A stretch of DNA of 64,000 bases from Acinetobacter sp. XS-4 (GTDB lineage Bacteria > Pseudomonadota > Gammaproteobacteria > Pseudomonadales > Moraxellaceae): positions 1,116,001-1,180,000 of the forward strand of contig NZ_CP094657.1 in assembly GCF_023920705.1 (NCBI RefSeq), given 5' to 3'. Positions 25,515 to 35,354 of the stretch are shown here, piece by piece. How positions within the stretch are numbered: position 1 is the first letter of the stretch; each line of letters opens with the position of its first letter. A program made the translations under genes and the position numbers. The notes under the pieces are model-generated. The model was not told the origin of the DNA. It did not search any database and worked only from the letters and a program-made list of their open reading frames with translations.

Positions 25515-27197
25515 TTAGTTATCTGTAATGAGTTGAGCCTTTGTCTCAGCAACAGGCTTTTCAGATTTGGTTTTACAGAAATCAGGACGAACATGTTCAG
25601 GCATCATGACCCATGCTTGTGGATCTTGACGAAGACTTTTCATTAAAGAAATACACATAATCGCAAGCAATATGGAGATTGGAAAACCCGCAATCACACA
25701 GGCTGTCTTAATGGCAGACAGGCCACCAGCTAAAAGTAAGCCCCCACTAATAAGTGGAATAATTACTGCCCAAACCAGACGAATTCCTACTGATGGATTA
25801 GTGGAACCATTAGTATCTAGAAAACATAAAACTAAAGCACCTGAGTTCGCAATGGTGATGATATGGATAGATAACAATAAACATAAAAGTGCGCTTAAGA
25901 AAATCGTAACAGTATGATTTTCTGAAATATGATCAAAGAAAACAAACACAGCACGGGCAGGGTCTTCTTTAGTCGCTTCAGCGATTGTAACTTCATGAGG
26001 TTTGACTTTATCTACTTGAACAATCGCAGCATTACTCACAACAACTTGATGAGTTGGCGGTTGATGGTTCGCTTTTTCAATTTTAAGAGCAGCGCCACCA
26101 AAAGCTGCAATCCAAATAAAGGTGAGTAAAGTAGGTGCAGCAAGTGAGCCTAGAATAACTTCACGAATCGTACGTCCGCGTGAAATGCGAGCAATAAATA
26201 AACCTACAAAAGGTGCCCAAGTCATCCACCACGGCCAGTAGTAAGCAGTCCACCAACTTTGCCAACCTGAATCTTTTTGAGCATCACTCCATAAACTCAT
26301 TCCTACAATATTTTGTAAGTAATCCCCAAGTCCTTCAAAAAAAGTATTAAAAATATAACGAGTTGAACCAATTATGATGACTGCAATGACAAGAACATAG
26401 GATAAAATCATGTTCCCTTCAGCAATAATTTTAAAGCCTTTACCAATCGCGGATAATAAAGATAGGGTTGCTAAAACGCCTAGAACAAGAACAAGAACCA
26501 ACTGAATTCTAACGTCAATATTGATACCAAATGTATGATTTAAACCAACATTCAGTTCAAGAATTCCCATACTAATGGCTTGAGAAACACCAAATGCTGT
26601 TAAAACGATCGTGACAATATCAACGAAATTACCGATAGAACCATAAATTTTGTCACCAATTAAAGGATGTAATACGGATCGGCATGCCAAAGGTAAACCT
26701 TTACGATAAGAAAAATATCCTAGAGCAACAGCTGATAAGCAAAATAGGCCCCATGGGTGAAGTCCCCAATGAAAAAAGGTGAGTTGCATTGCCATTCGTG
26801 CTGATTCATCTGAAAGACCTTGCGTAAACGGATTACTTGCATAGTGAGTGATTGGTTCTGCAACAGACCAGAACATCAATCCAATTCCCATACCACAAGA
26901 GAAAAGCATGCAAATCCATGCAATATTACTATATTCGGGCTTTTCATCGTCTTTTCCGAGTCTAATATGCCCATATCGACTCATGCATAAATAAATCAAA
27001 AAACCTAATAAAAAAGTAGCTAAAAATAGGAGATACCATTTTGCATTTTGCAATAAAACATCTGAGATAATTTGAAAGTATTCACCAGCCTGTTTTTCTT
27101 TAAAAATACAAAACGCAATAAAAATAAAAAGTAATAACTTCGAGACAATCATCACTGTTGAGTTGAGTCCAGTATGGGCTCCTGATGTATTGCGCAT
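25515..27197 (-). CDS. BCCT-family transporter (betaine/choline/carnitine type)
   Basis: A 560-residue secondary transporter with 12 transmembrane segments, importing a zwitterionic or quaternary ammonium compound. Hallmarks are CGMGIGLMFWSVAEPITHY, FFHWGLHPWG and the tryptophan-rich segment WWTAYYWPWWMTWAPF. It has no long osmosensory C-terminal tail, so uptake for catabolism fits better than osmotic protection. GGAGG stands 4 bases before the start. It is divergent from the Rieske operon, and the two share a regulatory region with two copies of the regulon motif. The exact substrate is not readable from sequence. Confidence 0.93.
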   Translation of the reverse strand: MRNTSGAHTGLNSTVMIVSKLLLFIFIAFCIFKEKQAGEYFQIISDVLLQNAKWYLLFLATFLLGFLIYLCMSRYGHIRLGKDDEKPEYSNIAWICMLFSCGMGIGLMFWSVAEPITHYASNPFTQGLSDESARMAMQLTFFHWGLHPWGLFCLSAVALGYFSYRKGLPLACRSVLHPLIGDKIYGSIGNFVDIVTIVLTAFGVSQAISMGILELNVGLNHTFGINIDVRIQLVLVLVLGVLATLSLLSAIGKGFKIIAEGNMILSYVLVIAVIIIGSTRYIFNTFFEGLGDYLQNIVGMSLWSDAQKDSGWQSWWTAYYWPWWMTWAPFVGLFIARISRGRTIREVILGSLAAPTLLTFIWIAAFGGAALKIEKANHQPPTHQVVVSNAAIVQVDKVKPHEVTIAEATKEDPARAVFVFFDHISENHTVTIFLSALLCLLLSIHIITIANSGALVLCFLDTNGSTNPSVGIRLVWAVIIPLISGGLLLAGGLSAIKTACVIAGFPISILLAIMCISLMKSLRQDPQAWVMMPEHVRPDFCKTKSEKPVAETKAQLITDN

Positions 27198-27309
27198 AAA
27201 TCCTCCTTGGATGCGTAGCAGTTAACTACCTGTTAACCGTTGTATGCGAATAGCAAAAGAGTAGTGATGAGCATAAAGATTGCTCAACCGATTTATTCTC
27301 ATCTATGGG

Positions 27310-27323
27310 TGAGTTTTAGTCAT
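27310..27323 (+). promoter_or_regulatory. Regulon motif copy 2
   Basis: TGAGTTTTAGTCAT. It lies inside a 46-bp segment that matches the region around copy 5 at 34 of 46 positions by eye. Confidence 0.5.
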
Positions 27324-27385
27324 AGGTCATTCCTTGTACCTAATACATTTAAAAATTATCGAAGGGAAAGCAAGTTTTAGGATGC

Positions 27386-27399
27386 ATGATAAAAACTCA
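27386..27399 (-). promoter_or_regulatory. Regulon motif copy 3
   Basis: TGAGTTTTTATCAT on the minus strand, about 130 bp before the Rieske oxygenase start. Confidence 0.5.
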
Positions 27400-27531
27400 T
27401 CAATACCCCTCTAAAAAGTCGTTTGTCTGTCGCCATTAGGTTTTACACAATCTGTAAAGAAATCGCAGAGAGTGCAAATCATCTCAACGCAGGGAGTTCT
27501 GCGTTAGTTTTAAATATATGGAGATCCTCAG

Positions 27532-28722
27532 ATGAATAGTCGAGTTAGCCAGCAATTAATTACGGTTCAGCAAGTCGATAATGTTTTAAACCCTATTACT
27601 GAATCAAATGGTATGCCAAATTTAGCATATACCAGTAGCGAATATTTTAATTTTGAACGCGACAATATTTTAAGTAAAACTTGGGTATGTGTTGGTTTTG
27701 CTTCTGATTTACCTAAAAAAAGTTATGTGAAGCCTGTTAATTTCATGGGCATGCCTTTAGTCATGATGCGCAACCGTGAAGGGGAAATCCAAGTTTTCCA
27801 TAACGTTTGTAGCCATCGCGGTATGATTTTGGTGCAACAAGAAGGCACTATTGAGGGTGTGATTCGTTGCCAATACCACTCTTGGAGTTATGACTTAAAC
27901 GGTAATTTAAAAGGTACTCCACATATTGGTGGAATTAACCAGCATAAAGATGAACGTTTTAAATGCGAAAAACATGGCTTAAAAGCACTTCGTTCAGAGA
28001 TCTGGATGGATATGGTTTTCGTCAATATCTCTGGTGATGCGCCAACATTTGAAGAGCATATTGCACCATTAGTTGAACGTTGGAAGCCTTTCTTGGGCGA
28101 AAACGGTCTAGAGCTTATTCGTAATAGCAAAGTAGGTTCAACTTTTGAGTTACCTGTAAATAGTAACTGGAAACTTACAGTTGAAAACTATTGCGAAGCT
28201 TATCACTTACCTTGGGTACATCCAGCGCTAAATACATATTCAAAACTTGAAGATCACTACAACATTATGTTCGAAGATCGCTTTGCTGGTCAGGGCAGTT
28301 ATAAATATAACTTGTCAGCAACAGCGGGTACGCATTTACCAAAATTCCCAAGCTGGCCAGAAGATCAACTTCGCCATGCTGAATATGTAGCAGTGTTCCC
28401 GAACGTATTGTTAGGTATTCAAGCGGATCATGCATTTGCAATGATGATTGATCCAATCGCTCCAGAGCAAACAATTGAAAAACTACGCTTGTATTACGTT
28501 GGTGATGAATCACTAGACACTAAATATGATGCATGTCGTGAAGCGACTTTAGAATCATGGAAAGTTGTATTTGCTGAAGATGTATTTGCCGTTGAAACCA
28601 TGCAAAAGGGTCGTCACTCACCTGGTTTTGGTGGAGGGGTTTTCTCACCAGAGATGGATTTACCAACTCACTTCTTCCAGAAATGGTTAGCAACCCAAGC
28701 TAAAACGGCATTGGAGGCATAA
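27532..28722 (+). CDS. Rieske non-heme iron oxygenase, large subunit
   Basis: A 396-residue ring-hydroxylating-type oxygenase of the group that attacks betaines and related small N-compounds. The Rieske cluster ligands are C93-H95 (NVCSHRG) and C113-H116 (RCQYHSW). The catalytic iron site is in ENYCEAYHLPWVHP, with H225 and H230. It heads an operon with aldehyde dehydrogenase, a rubredoxin-reductase fusion, an FAD oxidoreductase and a cupin. With a BCCT importer next door, a quaternary amine or similar zwitterion is a likely substrate. It is clearly not carnitine monooxygenase CntA as I remember that sequence. Confidence 0.93.
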   Translation: MNSRVSQQLITVQQVDNVLNPITESNGMPNLAYTSSEYFNFERDNILSKTWVCVGFASDLPKKSYVKPVNFMGMPLVMMRNREGEIQVFHNVCSHRGMILVQQEGTIEGVIRCQYHSWSYDLNGNLKGTPHIGGINQHKDERFKCEKHGLKALRSEIWMDMVFVNISGDAPTFEEHIAPLVERWKPFLGENGLELIRNSKVGSTFELPVNSNWKLTVENYCEAYHLPWVHPALNTYSKLEDHYNIMFEDRFAGQGSYKYNLSATAGTHLPKFPSWPEDQLRHAEYVAVFPNVLLGIQADHAFAMMIDPIAPEQTIEKLRLYYVGDESLDTKYDACREATLESWKVVFAEDVFAVETMQKGRHSPGFGGGVFSPEMDLPTHFFQKWLATQAKTALEA

Positions 28723-28723
28723 T

Positions 28724-30154
28724 ATGCAACATTACCTCAACTATGTTGATGGCCAATGGCGAGATGCTTCTCGCCAATTGGAAGTGATCAACCCAGCAAC
28801 AGATAAAGCTTTTGCAACAGTTGCGCGTGCAAGTGTTGAAGATGCAGATGCCGCGATGGCAGCAGCTCGACGTTGTGTGAATAGCGGTGCTTTGACTGAT
28901 GTGCGTCCTGCAAAACGTACAGCTTGGATGTTAAAAGCCGCAGAAGCAATTCGTGAAATTGCTGAAGAGGGTGCATTAATCCTGTGCCTTGAAAATGGCA
29001 AAAATGTTGATACAGCTCGTGAAGAATTCGATGAAGCGGCTCGCTATTTTGAATACTACGCGGGTATGGCAGATAAAATTGAAGGGATATCAGTACCTTT
29101 AGGTAAAGATTACGTTGATTTTACTTCATATATTCCAATGGGTATATCGGTTCAAATTGTACCTTGGAACTTTCCCGTCTCGATCTGTGCACGCTCATTA
29201 GCACCTGCTTTAGCAGCTGGCAATGCAGTAGTCATTAAGTCACCTGAAGTTTCACCTTTAGGCATGGTTTTACTCATCAAAGCTATTGAGAAAGCTGGTT
29301 TCCCACAAGGTGCAGTGAACTTGCTTTGTGGTAAAGGTTCAGAAGTTGGTACTCATCTGGTTAAGCATCAAGATACCAATCAAATCGTATTTACCGGTTC
29401 AGTTCCAACTGGCCAACGCATTTTGAAAGATGCGGCTGAACGTGCAACACCTTCAGTAATGGAGTTAGGTGGTAAATCAGCTGCAATTGCTTTTGCTGAT
29501 GTTGATCTTGAGCAATTACTACGTAGCGTTAAAGTTGGAATTTTCTATAACTCTGGTCAAGTTTGCTCAGCGATGTCTCGCTTATTGGTGCACCGCAGTC
29601 GCTATGAAGAAGTTAAAGCAGCTGTTGTGAATCTTGCAGAGAGCTTAACTGTAGGTATTGGCGAAAGTAATGCTGAACTTACTCCAGTTGTATCTAAAGA
29701 TCAGCAACAACAGATTCTTACCATGATTGATAAAGCACGTGAAGAAGGTGCCAATGTTTTAACGGGTGGGAAAGCTGCAGATCTAGAAGGTTACTTTGTC
29801 CTGCCAACTATTATTGAAGCAAAAGATGACATGTCGATTGCTCAAGAAGAAGTTTTCGGTCCTGTAATGGTGATCATGCCTTTTGATGACGAAGACCAGG
29901 CTGTTGCAATCGCAAATGGTACGGACTTTGGACTTGTTGCAGGTGTATTTGGTGAAAATCTGAATCAAACACTTCGAGTAGCAAACCGTCTTATTGCTGG
30001 TCAAGTCTTTGTTAACGAATGGTTTGCTGGCGGTATCGAAACACCATTTGGTGGAGTGGGTTTATCTGGTTTTGGTCGCGAAAAAGGGCAGGAAGCCATC
30101 TACAGTTATGTTCAAACTCGCAATATCGGTATCCGTTTGAAACATAGCGTGTAA
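28724..30154 (+). CDS. Aldehyde dehydrogenase (NAD(P)-dependent)
   Basis: A 476-residue ALDH-superfamily enzyme that would oxidise an aldehyde released by the Rieske enzyme. The catalytic cysteine is in FYNSGQVCSA, the general base glutamate in VMELGGKSAA, and the cofactor-binding segment includes FTGSVPTGQRI. It is closest in style to betaine- or aminoaldehyde dehydrogenases. It begins one base after the oxygenase gene, with GGAGG inside that gene's end, so the two are tightly coupled. Confidence 0.95.
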   Translation: MQHYLNYVDGQWRDASRQLEVINPATDKAFATVARASVEDADAAMAAARRCVNSGALTDVRPAKRTAWMLKAAEAIREIAEEGALILCLENGKNVDTAREEFDEAARYFEYYAGMADKIEGISVPLGKDYVDFTSYIPMGISVQIVPWNFPVSICARSLAPALAAGNAVVIKSPEVSPLGMVLLIKAIEKAGFPQGAVNLLCGKGSEVGTHLVKHQDTNQIVFTGSVPTGQRILKDAAERATPSVMELGGKSAAIAFADVDLEQLLRSVKVGIFYNSGQVCSAMSRLLVHRSRYEEVKAAVVNLAESLTVGIGESNAELTPVVSKDQQQQILTMIDKAREEGANVLTGGKAADLEGYFVLPTIIEAKDDMSIAQEEVFGPVMVIMPFDDEDQAVAIANGTDFGLVAGVFGENLNQTLRVANRLIAGQVFVNEWFAGGIETPFGGVGLSGFGREKGQEAIYSYVQTRNIGIRLKHSV

Positions 30155-30182
30155 TTTGTAAGAAATAAGGGAAATAGACAAG

Positions 30183-31538
30183 ATGAGAAAGTGGTTATGT
30201 ATTGTCTGTGGCTGGATCTATGATGAAGCTAAAGGCTGGCCTGATGACGGGATAGCACCAGGAACAAAATGGGAAGATATTCCAGATGACTGGATGTGTC
30301 CGGAGTGTCAGGTGGGTAAAGCTGACTTCGAAATGCTCGATATTACTGATGTTGAAATTGAGGAAGTTCCGGTAGTAGCTGCAGCTCCAGTGATTGAACC
30401 TGTCGTTATTATTGGCAGTGGCCATGCTGGCTACCAAGTGGCTTCAACTTTACGTGCACAATCTCCAGACTTGTCTATTACCGTATTTACTGCTGATGAT
30501 GGTGCTTTATATAGCAAACCAGCTTTATCTAATGCTTTAGCCTTAGGTAAAGACGGAGATAGTTTAGTTCGTGAGTCTGCTCTTAGTTGGGAACAACGTT
30601 TAAATATCCGCGTTTATCCACATACAAAAGTAACTCATATTGACCGTGCCAATAAAAAGCTTCAAACCACAATTGGTGATTATCCTTATGGCAGACTCGT
30701 ACTTGCTACAGGCGCAACACCAGTTGTCATTCCAATTGATGGTGATTCGACTGCAACACTAAGCGTAAATGATCTAGCGGATTATCGCCGTTTCCGTCAG
30801 CAATTATCAGATAAACAGCATGTCACAATTCTTGGTGATGGCCTCATCGGTTGTGAATTTGCCAATGATTTAGCTGCACATGGCATCAAAGTCACGGTTG
30901 TCGGGCTTGGCAAATGGGCAATGGCGCGTCTTATTCCAGAACCTTTAGGCCATGCTCTACAAAATGCTCTAGGCCAGTTGGGCGTAGAGTGGAAATTACA
31001 AAATAGTATCCGTTCTATTCAATCTGCAAATGGTCGTTACCAGTTAACACTCCAAGATGGTCAGTCATTTGAAACTGACTTGGTATTAAGTGCAGTTGGT
31101 CTGAGACCAAATATTGCACTTGCGCAAGCAGCCGGTCTAGAAACAGCACGCGGTATTTGTACCGGACTTGATCATTGTAGTAGCGACCCTGCAATTTTTG
31201 CTTTAGGTGATTGTGCAGAAGTGAACGGCCAGTGGGCACCTTATATCAACCCAATCACGCAAGCATTACCAGCTTTGGTGAATAACCTTTTAGGTCAGTC
31301 AACTGCTGCGGATTTGAAATTAACACCAGTTTTAGTAAAAACACCAATTTTGCCGCTTTCTGTTTTGCCAGCAATGGGAACAGGTGAGTGGAAAGTGGAA
31401 CAACATGACGGCGAGTTAGCTGCAGGTTTTTACAATGAACAAGGCAAATTAACAGGCTTTGCTTTACTTGGTCGGCAATTACAGCACCACCGTAGCGAGT
31501 GGCTTGAAAAACTAAATTCGTGTCCATCCACAGTTTAA
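30183..31538 (+). CDS. Rubredoxin-rubredoxin reductase fusion protein
   Basis: A 451-residue electron-transfer protein. Residues 1-53 are a complete rubredoxin with iron ligands C6/C9 (CIVCGW) and C39/C42 (CPEC). After a short acidic linker the rest is an FAD/NAD(P)H-dependent reductase ([43 protein letters not shown]), similar to AlkT/RubB reductases. Fusion of both steps fits a dedicated donor for the Rieske oxygenase. This is unusual, since Rieske enzymes normally use a ferredoxin-type or flavin-ferredoxin reductase. Confidence 0.93.
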   Translation: MRKWLCIVCGWIYDEAKGWPDDGIAPGTKWEDIPDDWMCPECQVGKADFEMLDITDVEIEEVPVVAAAPVIEPVVIIGSGHAGYQVASTLRAQSPDLSITVFTADDGALYSKPALSNALALGKDGDSLVRESALSWEQRLNIRVYPHTKVTHIDRANKKLQTTIGDYPYGRLVLATGATPVVIPIDGDSTATLSVNDLADYRRFRQQLSDKQHVTILGDGLIGCEFANDLAAHGIKVTVVGLGKWAMARLIPEPLGHALQNALGQLGVEWKLQNSIRSIQSANGRYQLTLQDGQSFETDLVLSAVGLRPNIALAQAAGLETARGICTGLDHCSSDPAIFALGDCAEVNGQWAPYINPITQALPALVNNLLGQSTAADLKLTPVLVKTPILPLSVLPAMGTGEWKVEQHDGELAAGFYNEQGKLTGFALLGRQLQHHRSEWLEKLNSCPSTV

Positions 31539-31555
31539 GTTAAGGGAATAACAAA

Positions 31556-32872
31556 ATGATTGCTTTACCAAATGATGATAGTACCTGTGGTTGGTATGCG
31601 GCATTACCTCCAGCAGGTCCCGCTAAAAAGTTAATCGGTCCACAAAAAGCTGACTATGCCATTATCGGAGCAGGCTTTGCAGGCTTAGCAGCAGCTCGAA
31701 GATTAGCTGAACTCAAACCGAACGCCCGTATTATTTTAGTGGATGCACAACGTGTAGCAGAAGGCGCTTCAGGGCGTAACTCAGGGTTTGTAATTGACTT
31801 ACCGCATAAATTTGCTTTATCACATCCAGACCCTTCGCATAAGCAAAAGTTATTGAGTCTGAACCGATCGGCAATTGCTCAATTACAAGGCCTCGTAGAG
31901 CGACATAACATTGATTGCCAATGGTCTGCGGCGGGTAAATATCAAGGTGCTGTAGGTGAGCGTGGTGAAGCGCACCTCAATCATTTTGAACACCTAATGA
32001 AAGATTTAGGTGAACCATATCGTTGGGTCGAAAAAGCAGAACTTAAAAAAGTATTGGGTACAGATTTTTATAGCCGTGCGATTTTTACTCCTGGTTCATA
32101 TTTGATGCAACCAGCAGCTTTAGTACGCGGTATGGGTGACCATTTACCAGACAGCGTTGAGCTATTAGAGCAATCTCCAATTCGTAGTTTGCAAAAAAGT
32201 AATAACCAGTGGCTTTTACAAGGCGATGAAGGGTCAATCACCACACCTAAAGTTCTACTTGCGACGAGTATTTTTACGCGTGAATTTGGCTACTTGAAGA
32301 ACCGTTTATTACCAGTCATGACCTTTGCGAGCTGGACACGTCCATTAACTGATCAGGAAATGAAAGTTTATCGTGGTGAGTTAGATTGGGGGCTTACTCC
32401 AGCCGATCATGCGGGAACAACCTTAAGAATGACCGCTGACCGCCGTATCCTAATCCGTAATACTTATAAACATGTACCTAAATACGGTGCAAACATTAAC
32501 GATGATAATCGTCGCTGGATACAAGAAGATCATCGCAAAGCATTTTTAGATCGTTATCCAGATTTGGCGAATGTTCCGTTTACCCATACATGGGGTGGTG
32601 TTTACGCTATTTCTCGTAACTTCACTAATTTCTTTGGTGAATTAGAAGACGGCGTTTATGCGAGTGCTTGTGACAATGGTGTAGGAGCGGCATGGGGCAC
32701 AATTTCTGGAACGCTATTGGCTGACCTCGTTGTTGGCTCAGATTCTCAAGCTTTAAAAGATATTCAGTATGTCACTGGTATGCCTAGCTTAAATCCACCA
32801 GAACCGTTCTTAGGCTTAGGTGTCAGAACACGCATTAGATTTGAAAAATGGCGCAGTCGTAGTGAATTGTAA
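31556..32872 (+). CDS. FAD-dependent amine/amino acid oxidoreductase (DadA/PuuB-like)
   Basis: A 438-residue flavoprotein of the DAO family. The FAD-binding motif is YAIIGAGFAGLAAARRLAEL near residue 35, then EGASGRNSGFVIDLPH, and a conserved C-terminal WGGVYAISRN. Relatives oxidise glutamylputrescine, D-amino acids or N-methylated glycines. In this operon it probably oxidises a secondary amine or demethylation product. SD GGGA precedes the start. The precise substrate is inference. Confidence 0.9.
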   Translation: MIALPNDDSTCGWYAALPPAGPAKKLIGPQKADYAIIGAGFAGLAAARRLAELKPNARIILVDAQRVAEGASGRNSGFVIDLPHKFALSHPDPSHKQKLLSLNRSAIAQLQGLVERHNIDCQWSAAGKYQGAVGERGEAHLNHFEHLMKDLGEPYRWVEKAELKKVLGTDFYSRAIFTPGSYLMQPAALVRGMGDHLPDSVELLEQSPIRSLQKSNNQWLLQGDEGSITTPKVLLATSIFTREFGYLKNRLLPVMTFASWTRPLTDQEMKVYRGELDWGLTPADHAGTTLRMTADRRILIRNTYKHVPKYGANINDDNRRWIQEDHRKAFLDRYPDLANVPFTHTWGGVYAISRNFTNFFGELEDGVYASACDNGVGAAWGTISGTLLADLVVGSDSQALKDIQYVTGMPSLNPPEPFLGLGVRTRIRFEKWRSRSEL

Positions 32873-32885
32873 GCGGGAGAAATAG

Positions 32886-33239
32886 ATGAAAGAAGTAAAG
32901 TTAGTTGATAGCGCTCAACTTGATTTTAATTTACGTGGCGAAACACCAGATGGTACGGCTTATGTGGCAAGAGCATTAGGAGCTGATGTTTCCCCAAACA
33001 TGGGTATTGGTTTTGCACGCTGGGAAGGGGCGGAAGTAAGTTGGAAATTACTTTATGACGAAGTCATTTTTGTGATTGAAGGCTGTTTTGAACTTACTGC
33101 AAATGGTCACAAATATGAAGTTCGTCCGGGACAAATGTTATGGATTCCTGAAGGAACCGAACTCATTTATGGTGGACATGCAGTATTTGGTTATGTCGTA
33201 CATCCGGGTAACTGGAAAGAATTGCACGGAATTGCATAA
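32886..33239 (+). CDS. Cupin-domain protein (EutQ-like)
   Basis: A small single-domain cupin of 117 residues. Its beta-barrel motifs are VSWKLLYDEVIFVIEGCFEL and VRPGQMLWIPEGTELIYGG, similar to the EutQ C-terminal cupin. The classical metal histidines are mostly absent, so a binding or isomerase role is as likely as oxygenation. It is the last gene of the catabolic operon before a strong terminator. Confidence 0.85.
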   Translation: MKEVKLVDSAQLDFNLRGETPDGTAYVARALGADVSPNMGIGFARWEGAEVSWKLLYDEVIFVIEGCFELTANGHKYEVRPGQMLWIPEGTELIYGGHAVFGYVVHPGNWKELHGIA

Positions 33240-33240
33240 C

Positions 33241-33290
33241 AAAAGCGATCCATATTGTTCAGGAAAAGAATAATGTGGGTCGCTTTATTA
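33241..33290 (+). terminator. Terminator of the Rieske operon
   Basis: AAAGCGA / TCGCTTT with an extended inner stem of CCATATTGTTC / GAATAATGTGG, then TTATTACTTTG. Confidence 0.8.
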
Positions 33291-33300
33291 CTTTGACAAC

Positions 33301-33362
33301 TTAGCCCTGAATGAGGGCTAAGGCGAATTAACGAAAATTTTAAATTTCAGGAGCTTCTCCTG
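33301..33362 (+). repeat. Two hairpins in the porin upstream region
   Basis: TTAGCCCT / AGGGCTAA (33301-33321) and CAGGAG-CTT-CTCCTG (33348-33362) are perfect inverted repeats without T-runs. They may be leader or mRNA-stability elements of the porin gene. Confidence 0.4.
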
Positions 33363-33443
33363 AACAGGGAAGTATTGTCTGAAAAAATAAGCAGAGGACA
33401 GGAAAGGTTTTCTGCAAATATTCATTTAAACAAGGATTTGTAA

Positions 33444-34616
33444 ATGAGCAAGGTCTATTTAAAACTTGGATTTGGGTTAATTTCAGTTGGAATGGCATTA
33501 CCTGCTTTTGCCGGAGTAACTTTTGGAGATCCTAAAAGTGATACGGGTGCTTTAACAATTTCAGGTGCTTTACGTGGGAATTATCAAGATAAGGATTACG
33601 GAGAGTCTGCATCAGATCAGAAAGTAAAATTTGATGCAGCTATTTTAAGACTAGGTTATGAGTCACCCGACTGGTTTGGAAAAGTCGAATATCGTTGTTA
33701 TCAATATGATAAATTCTGTGATTTCTCTACTCTAGTTTATGGCTATGCCGGCTACCATTTAAATACAACAGATCATATTACTGTAGGTGTGCAACCCATT
33801 CCTTTTGGACCAGGTCGTTTTTGGGATAGCAGTTTTTATGCTGGTATTAACAACACTATGGGTTTGCAGGATGCTTCTAATTTAGGCGCAAACTATCACT
33901 TTGAATTACCGTCTGCTACCAAAGTAGATTTAGCGTATTTCGCAACCGATGGTGGTAACTATCACGGGGCCAGCAAAGATTCAGCTCGTTATACGGCTAA
34001 TGTTGTTACCTCATCTGATCCACTCAAAACCAACCTAAATGAAAAAAACATGTGGATGGCACGTGTAGATCAGGATCTTAAGTTTTTAAGTACAGATGAT
34101 CTAAAGGTATCAATAGGTGGAAGTTACTGGTATTCAGACATTGAGAATAAAAAAACTTCTGCTGATGGTACGAGAAATACATGGGCTCTATTTAACCGTA
34201 TTAACTATAAAAATCTGAATGTCGTGTTAACTGGAGGGCGACAATCGATTAGTAATAAAGATTCATTGAGTCCAGCTAGTTCAACTTTTGGTTCTTTTGA
34301 CGGCGAATACGACATTGCGAATAAGGGCTATTTCTATACTGTTGATACCAGCTATGTCTTTAAGAACGTTAAAGATTCGCTCAATGTTACGCCGTATGTC
34401 GTTTTTAGTGGTTTTAACAAGAAAGAAAATGGATTTGATGACTCTCAGCGCAACATTGTTGGCGTGGCTTGGGACTATAAAAGTATTTCTTTATATACCG
34501 AATATGTGATGAGTAAAAACGATCCATTTGTTGGTGGAACGGGCAGCTCGCTTGCATCTGGCGATGATGGGAAATGGAACAAACTCTTAAATCTAATGTT
34601 GATTTATAGCTTCTAA
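33444..34616 (+). CDS. Outer-membrane porin (OprO/OprP-like)
   Basis: A 390-residue beta-barrel protein with a signal peptide ending PAFA (about residue 23). The mature part alternates hydrophobic and polar residues and ends with an aromatic residue (LMLIYSF), the usual signal for outer-membrane insertion. It resembles the phosphate/pyrophosphate-selective porin family. By position it probably admits the substrate of the catabolic block. It has its own leader with hairpins after the operon terminator. Confidence 0.85.
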   Translation: MSKVYLKLGFGLISVGMALPAFAGVTFGDPKSDTGALTISGALRGNYQDKDYGESASDQKVKFDAAILRLGYESPDWFGKVEYRCYQYDKFCDFSTLVYGYAGYHLNTTDHITVGVQPIPFGPGRFWDSSFYAGINNTMGLQDASNLGANYHFELPSATKVDLAYFATDGGNYHGASKDSARYTANVVTSSDPLKTNLNEKNMWMARVDQDLKFLSTDDLKVSIGGSYWYSDIENKKTSADGTRNTWALFNRINYKNLNVVLTGGRQSISNKDSLSPASSTFGSFDGEYDIANKGYFYTVDTSYVFKNVKDSLNVTPYVVFSGFNKKENGFDDSQRNIVGVAWDYKSISLYTEYVMSKNDPFVGGTGSSLASGDDGKWNKLLNLMLIYSF

Positions 34617-34692
34617 AAGTTTGCATGGGTTTTTCATTTATCAATTTTCAGGAAGTTTAAAAGCTTCCTGAAGTCGTTTAGGGATCATAAAA

Positions 34693-35307
34693 ATGTCATC
34701 ACCCTTTATTAGTACATTTATTTTGTTTTTCTCACTGCTTAACCCATTCCTCATGAGTATTTATATGATCGGACTAATTCGACATACAGATACTAGAGTA
34801 TTTAATAAGGCTTTGATTCAAGGAGGTCTCATTGCATATGTGGTATTCCTCTTATTTGCATGGGGTGGGGAAGCAATTTTTAATCGGTATTTAAATGTAA
34901 GGTTTGAATCATTTCAGATTTTTGGTGGTCTGATTTTTCTAGTGATTGGATATCGATATGTATTTCAAGGAGCTGATACGATTGGTGAAATGCGAGGAGC
35001 GCCTGAACATTTGGCTGGGACGGTCGCTATGCCATTTATGATTGGGCCAGGAACAATTAGTGCAGCTGTAGTTACAGGCATGAGTATGTCTCTTGTAGAG
35101 GCTGCTATAGTGATTGCCTTAGTGCTATTTCTGAGTTGTAGTGTTTTGATCGCAATGAAATTTTCTCATGATCACTTACGTTATAGCCATGCCAAATATA
35201 TTGATCGTTATTTTGATGTTGTAGGACGCTTAGCTGCTTTATTAATTGGAACAATCGCAGTAGATATGATTGTGAATGGTGTTACACGTTTGATTGATAA
35301 AGTTTGA
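34693..35307 (+). CDS. MarC-family membrane protein
   Basis: A 204-residue inner-membrane protein with six hydrophobic segments. It shows the MarC/YchE pattern: FFSLLNPFLMSIYMIGL near the N-terminus and MPFMIGPGTISAAVVTGMS in the middle. Function of the family is not settled; it is not a general drug efflux pump. It lies 76 bases after the porin and is probably in the same transcript. Confidence 0.9.
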   Translation: MSSPFISTFILFFSLLNPFLMSIYMIGLIRHTDTRVFNKALIQGGLIAYVVFLLFAWGGEAIFNRYLNVRFESFQIFGGLIFLVIGYRYVFQGADTIGEMRGAPEHLAGTVAMPFMIGPGTISAAVVTGMSMSLVEAAIVIALVLFLSCSVLIAMKFSHDHLRYSHAKYIDRYFDVVGRLAALLIGTIAVDMIVNGVTRLIDKV

Positions 35308-35318
35308 TAAAAGTAAAA

Positions 35319-35348
35319 AGTCACAGCCAAAATACGATGGCTGTGACT
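35319..35348. terminator. Bidirectional terminator between marC-like and yddG-like genes
   Basis: A perfect 10-bp stem, AGTCACAGCC / GGCTGTGACT, between convergent genes. Confidence 0.85.
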
Positions 35349-35354
35349 AATAAA

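Larger units (their letters stand above)
27198..27531. promoter_or_regulatory. Divergent control region between BCCT gene and Rieske operon
   Basis: No gene. It holds two copies of the regulon motif, a CTCA-N8-TGAG palindrome (27298-27313, LysR-like), and a GTTAAC-TACCT-GTTAAC pair near 27222. A 7-bp inverted repeat AACGCAG-N6-CTGCGTT (27486-27505) lies in the probable leader of the Rieske mRNA. Confidence 0.6.
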
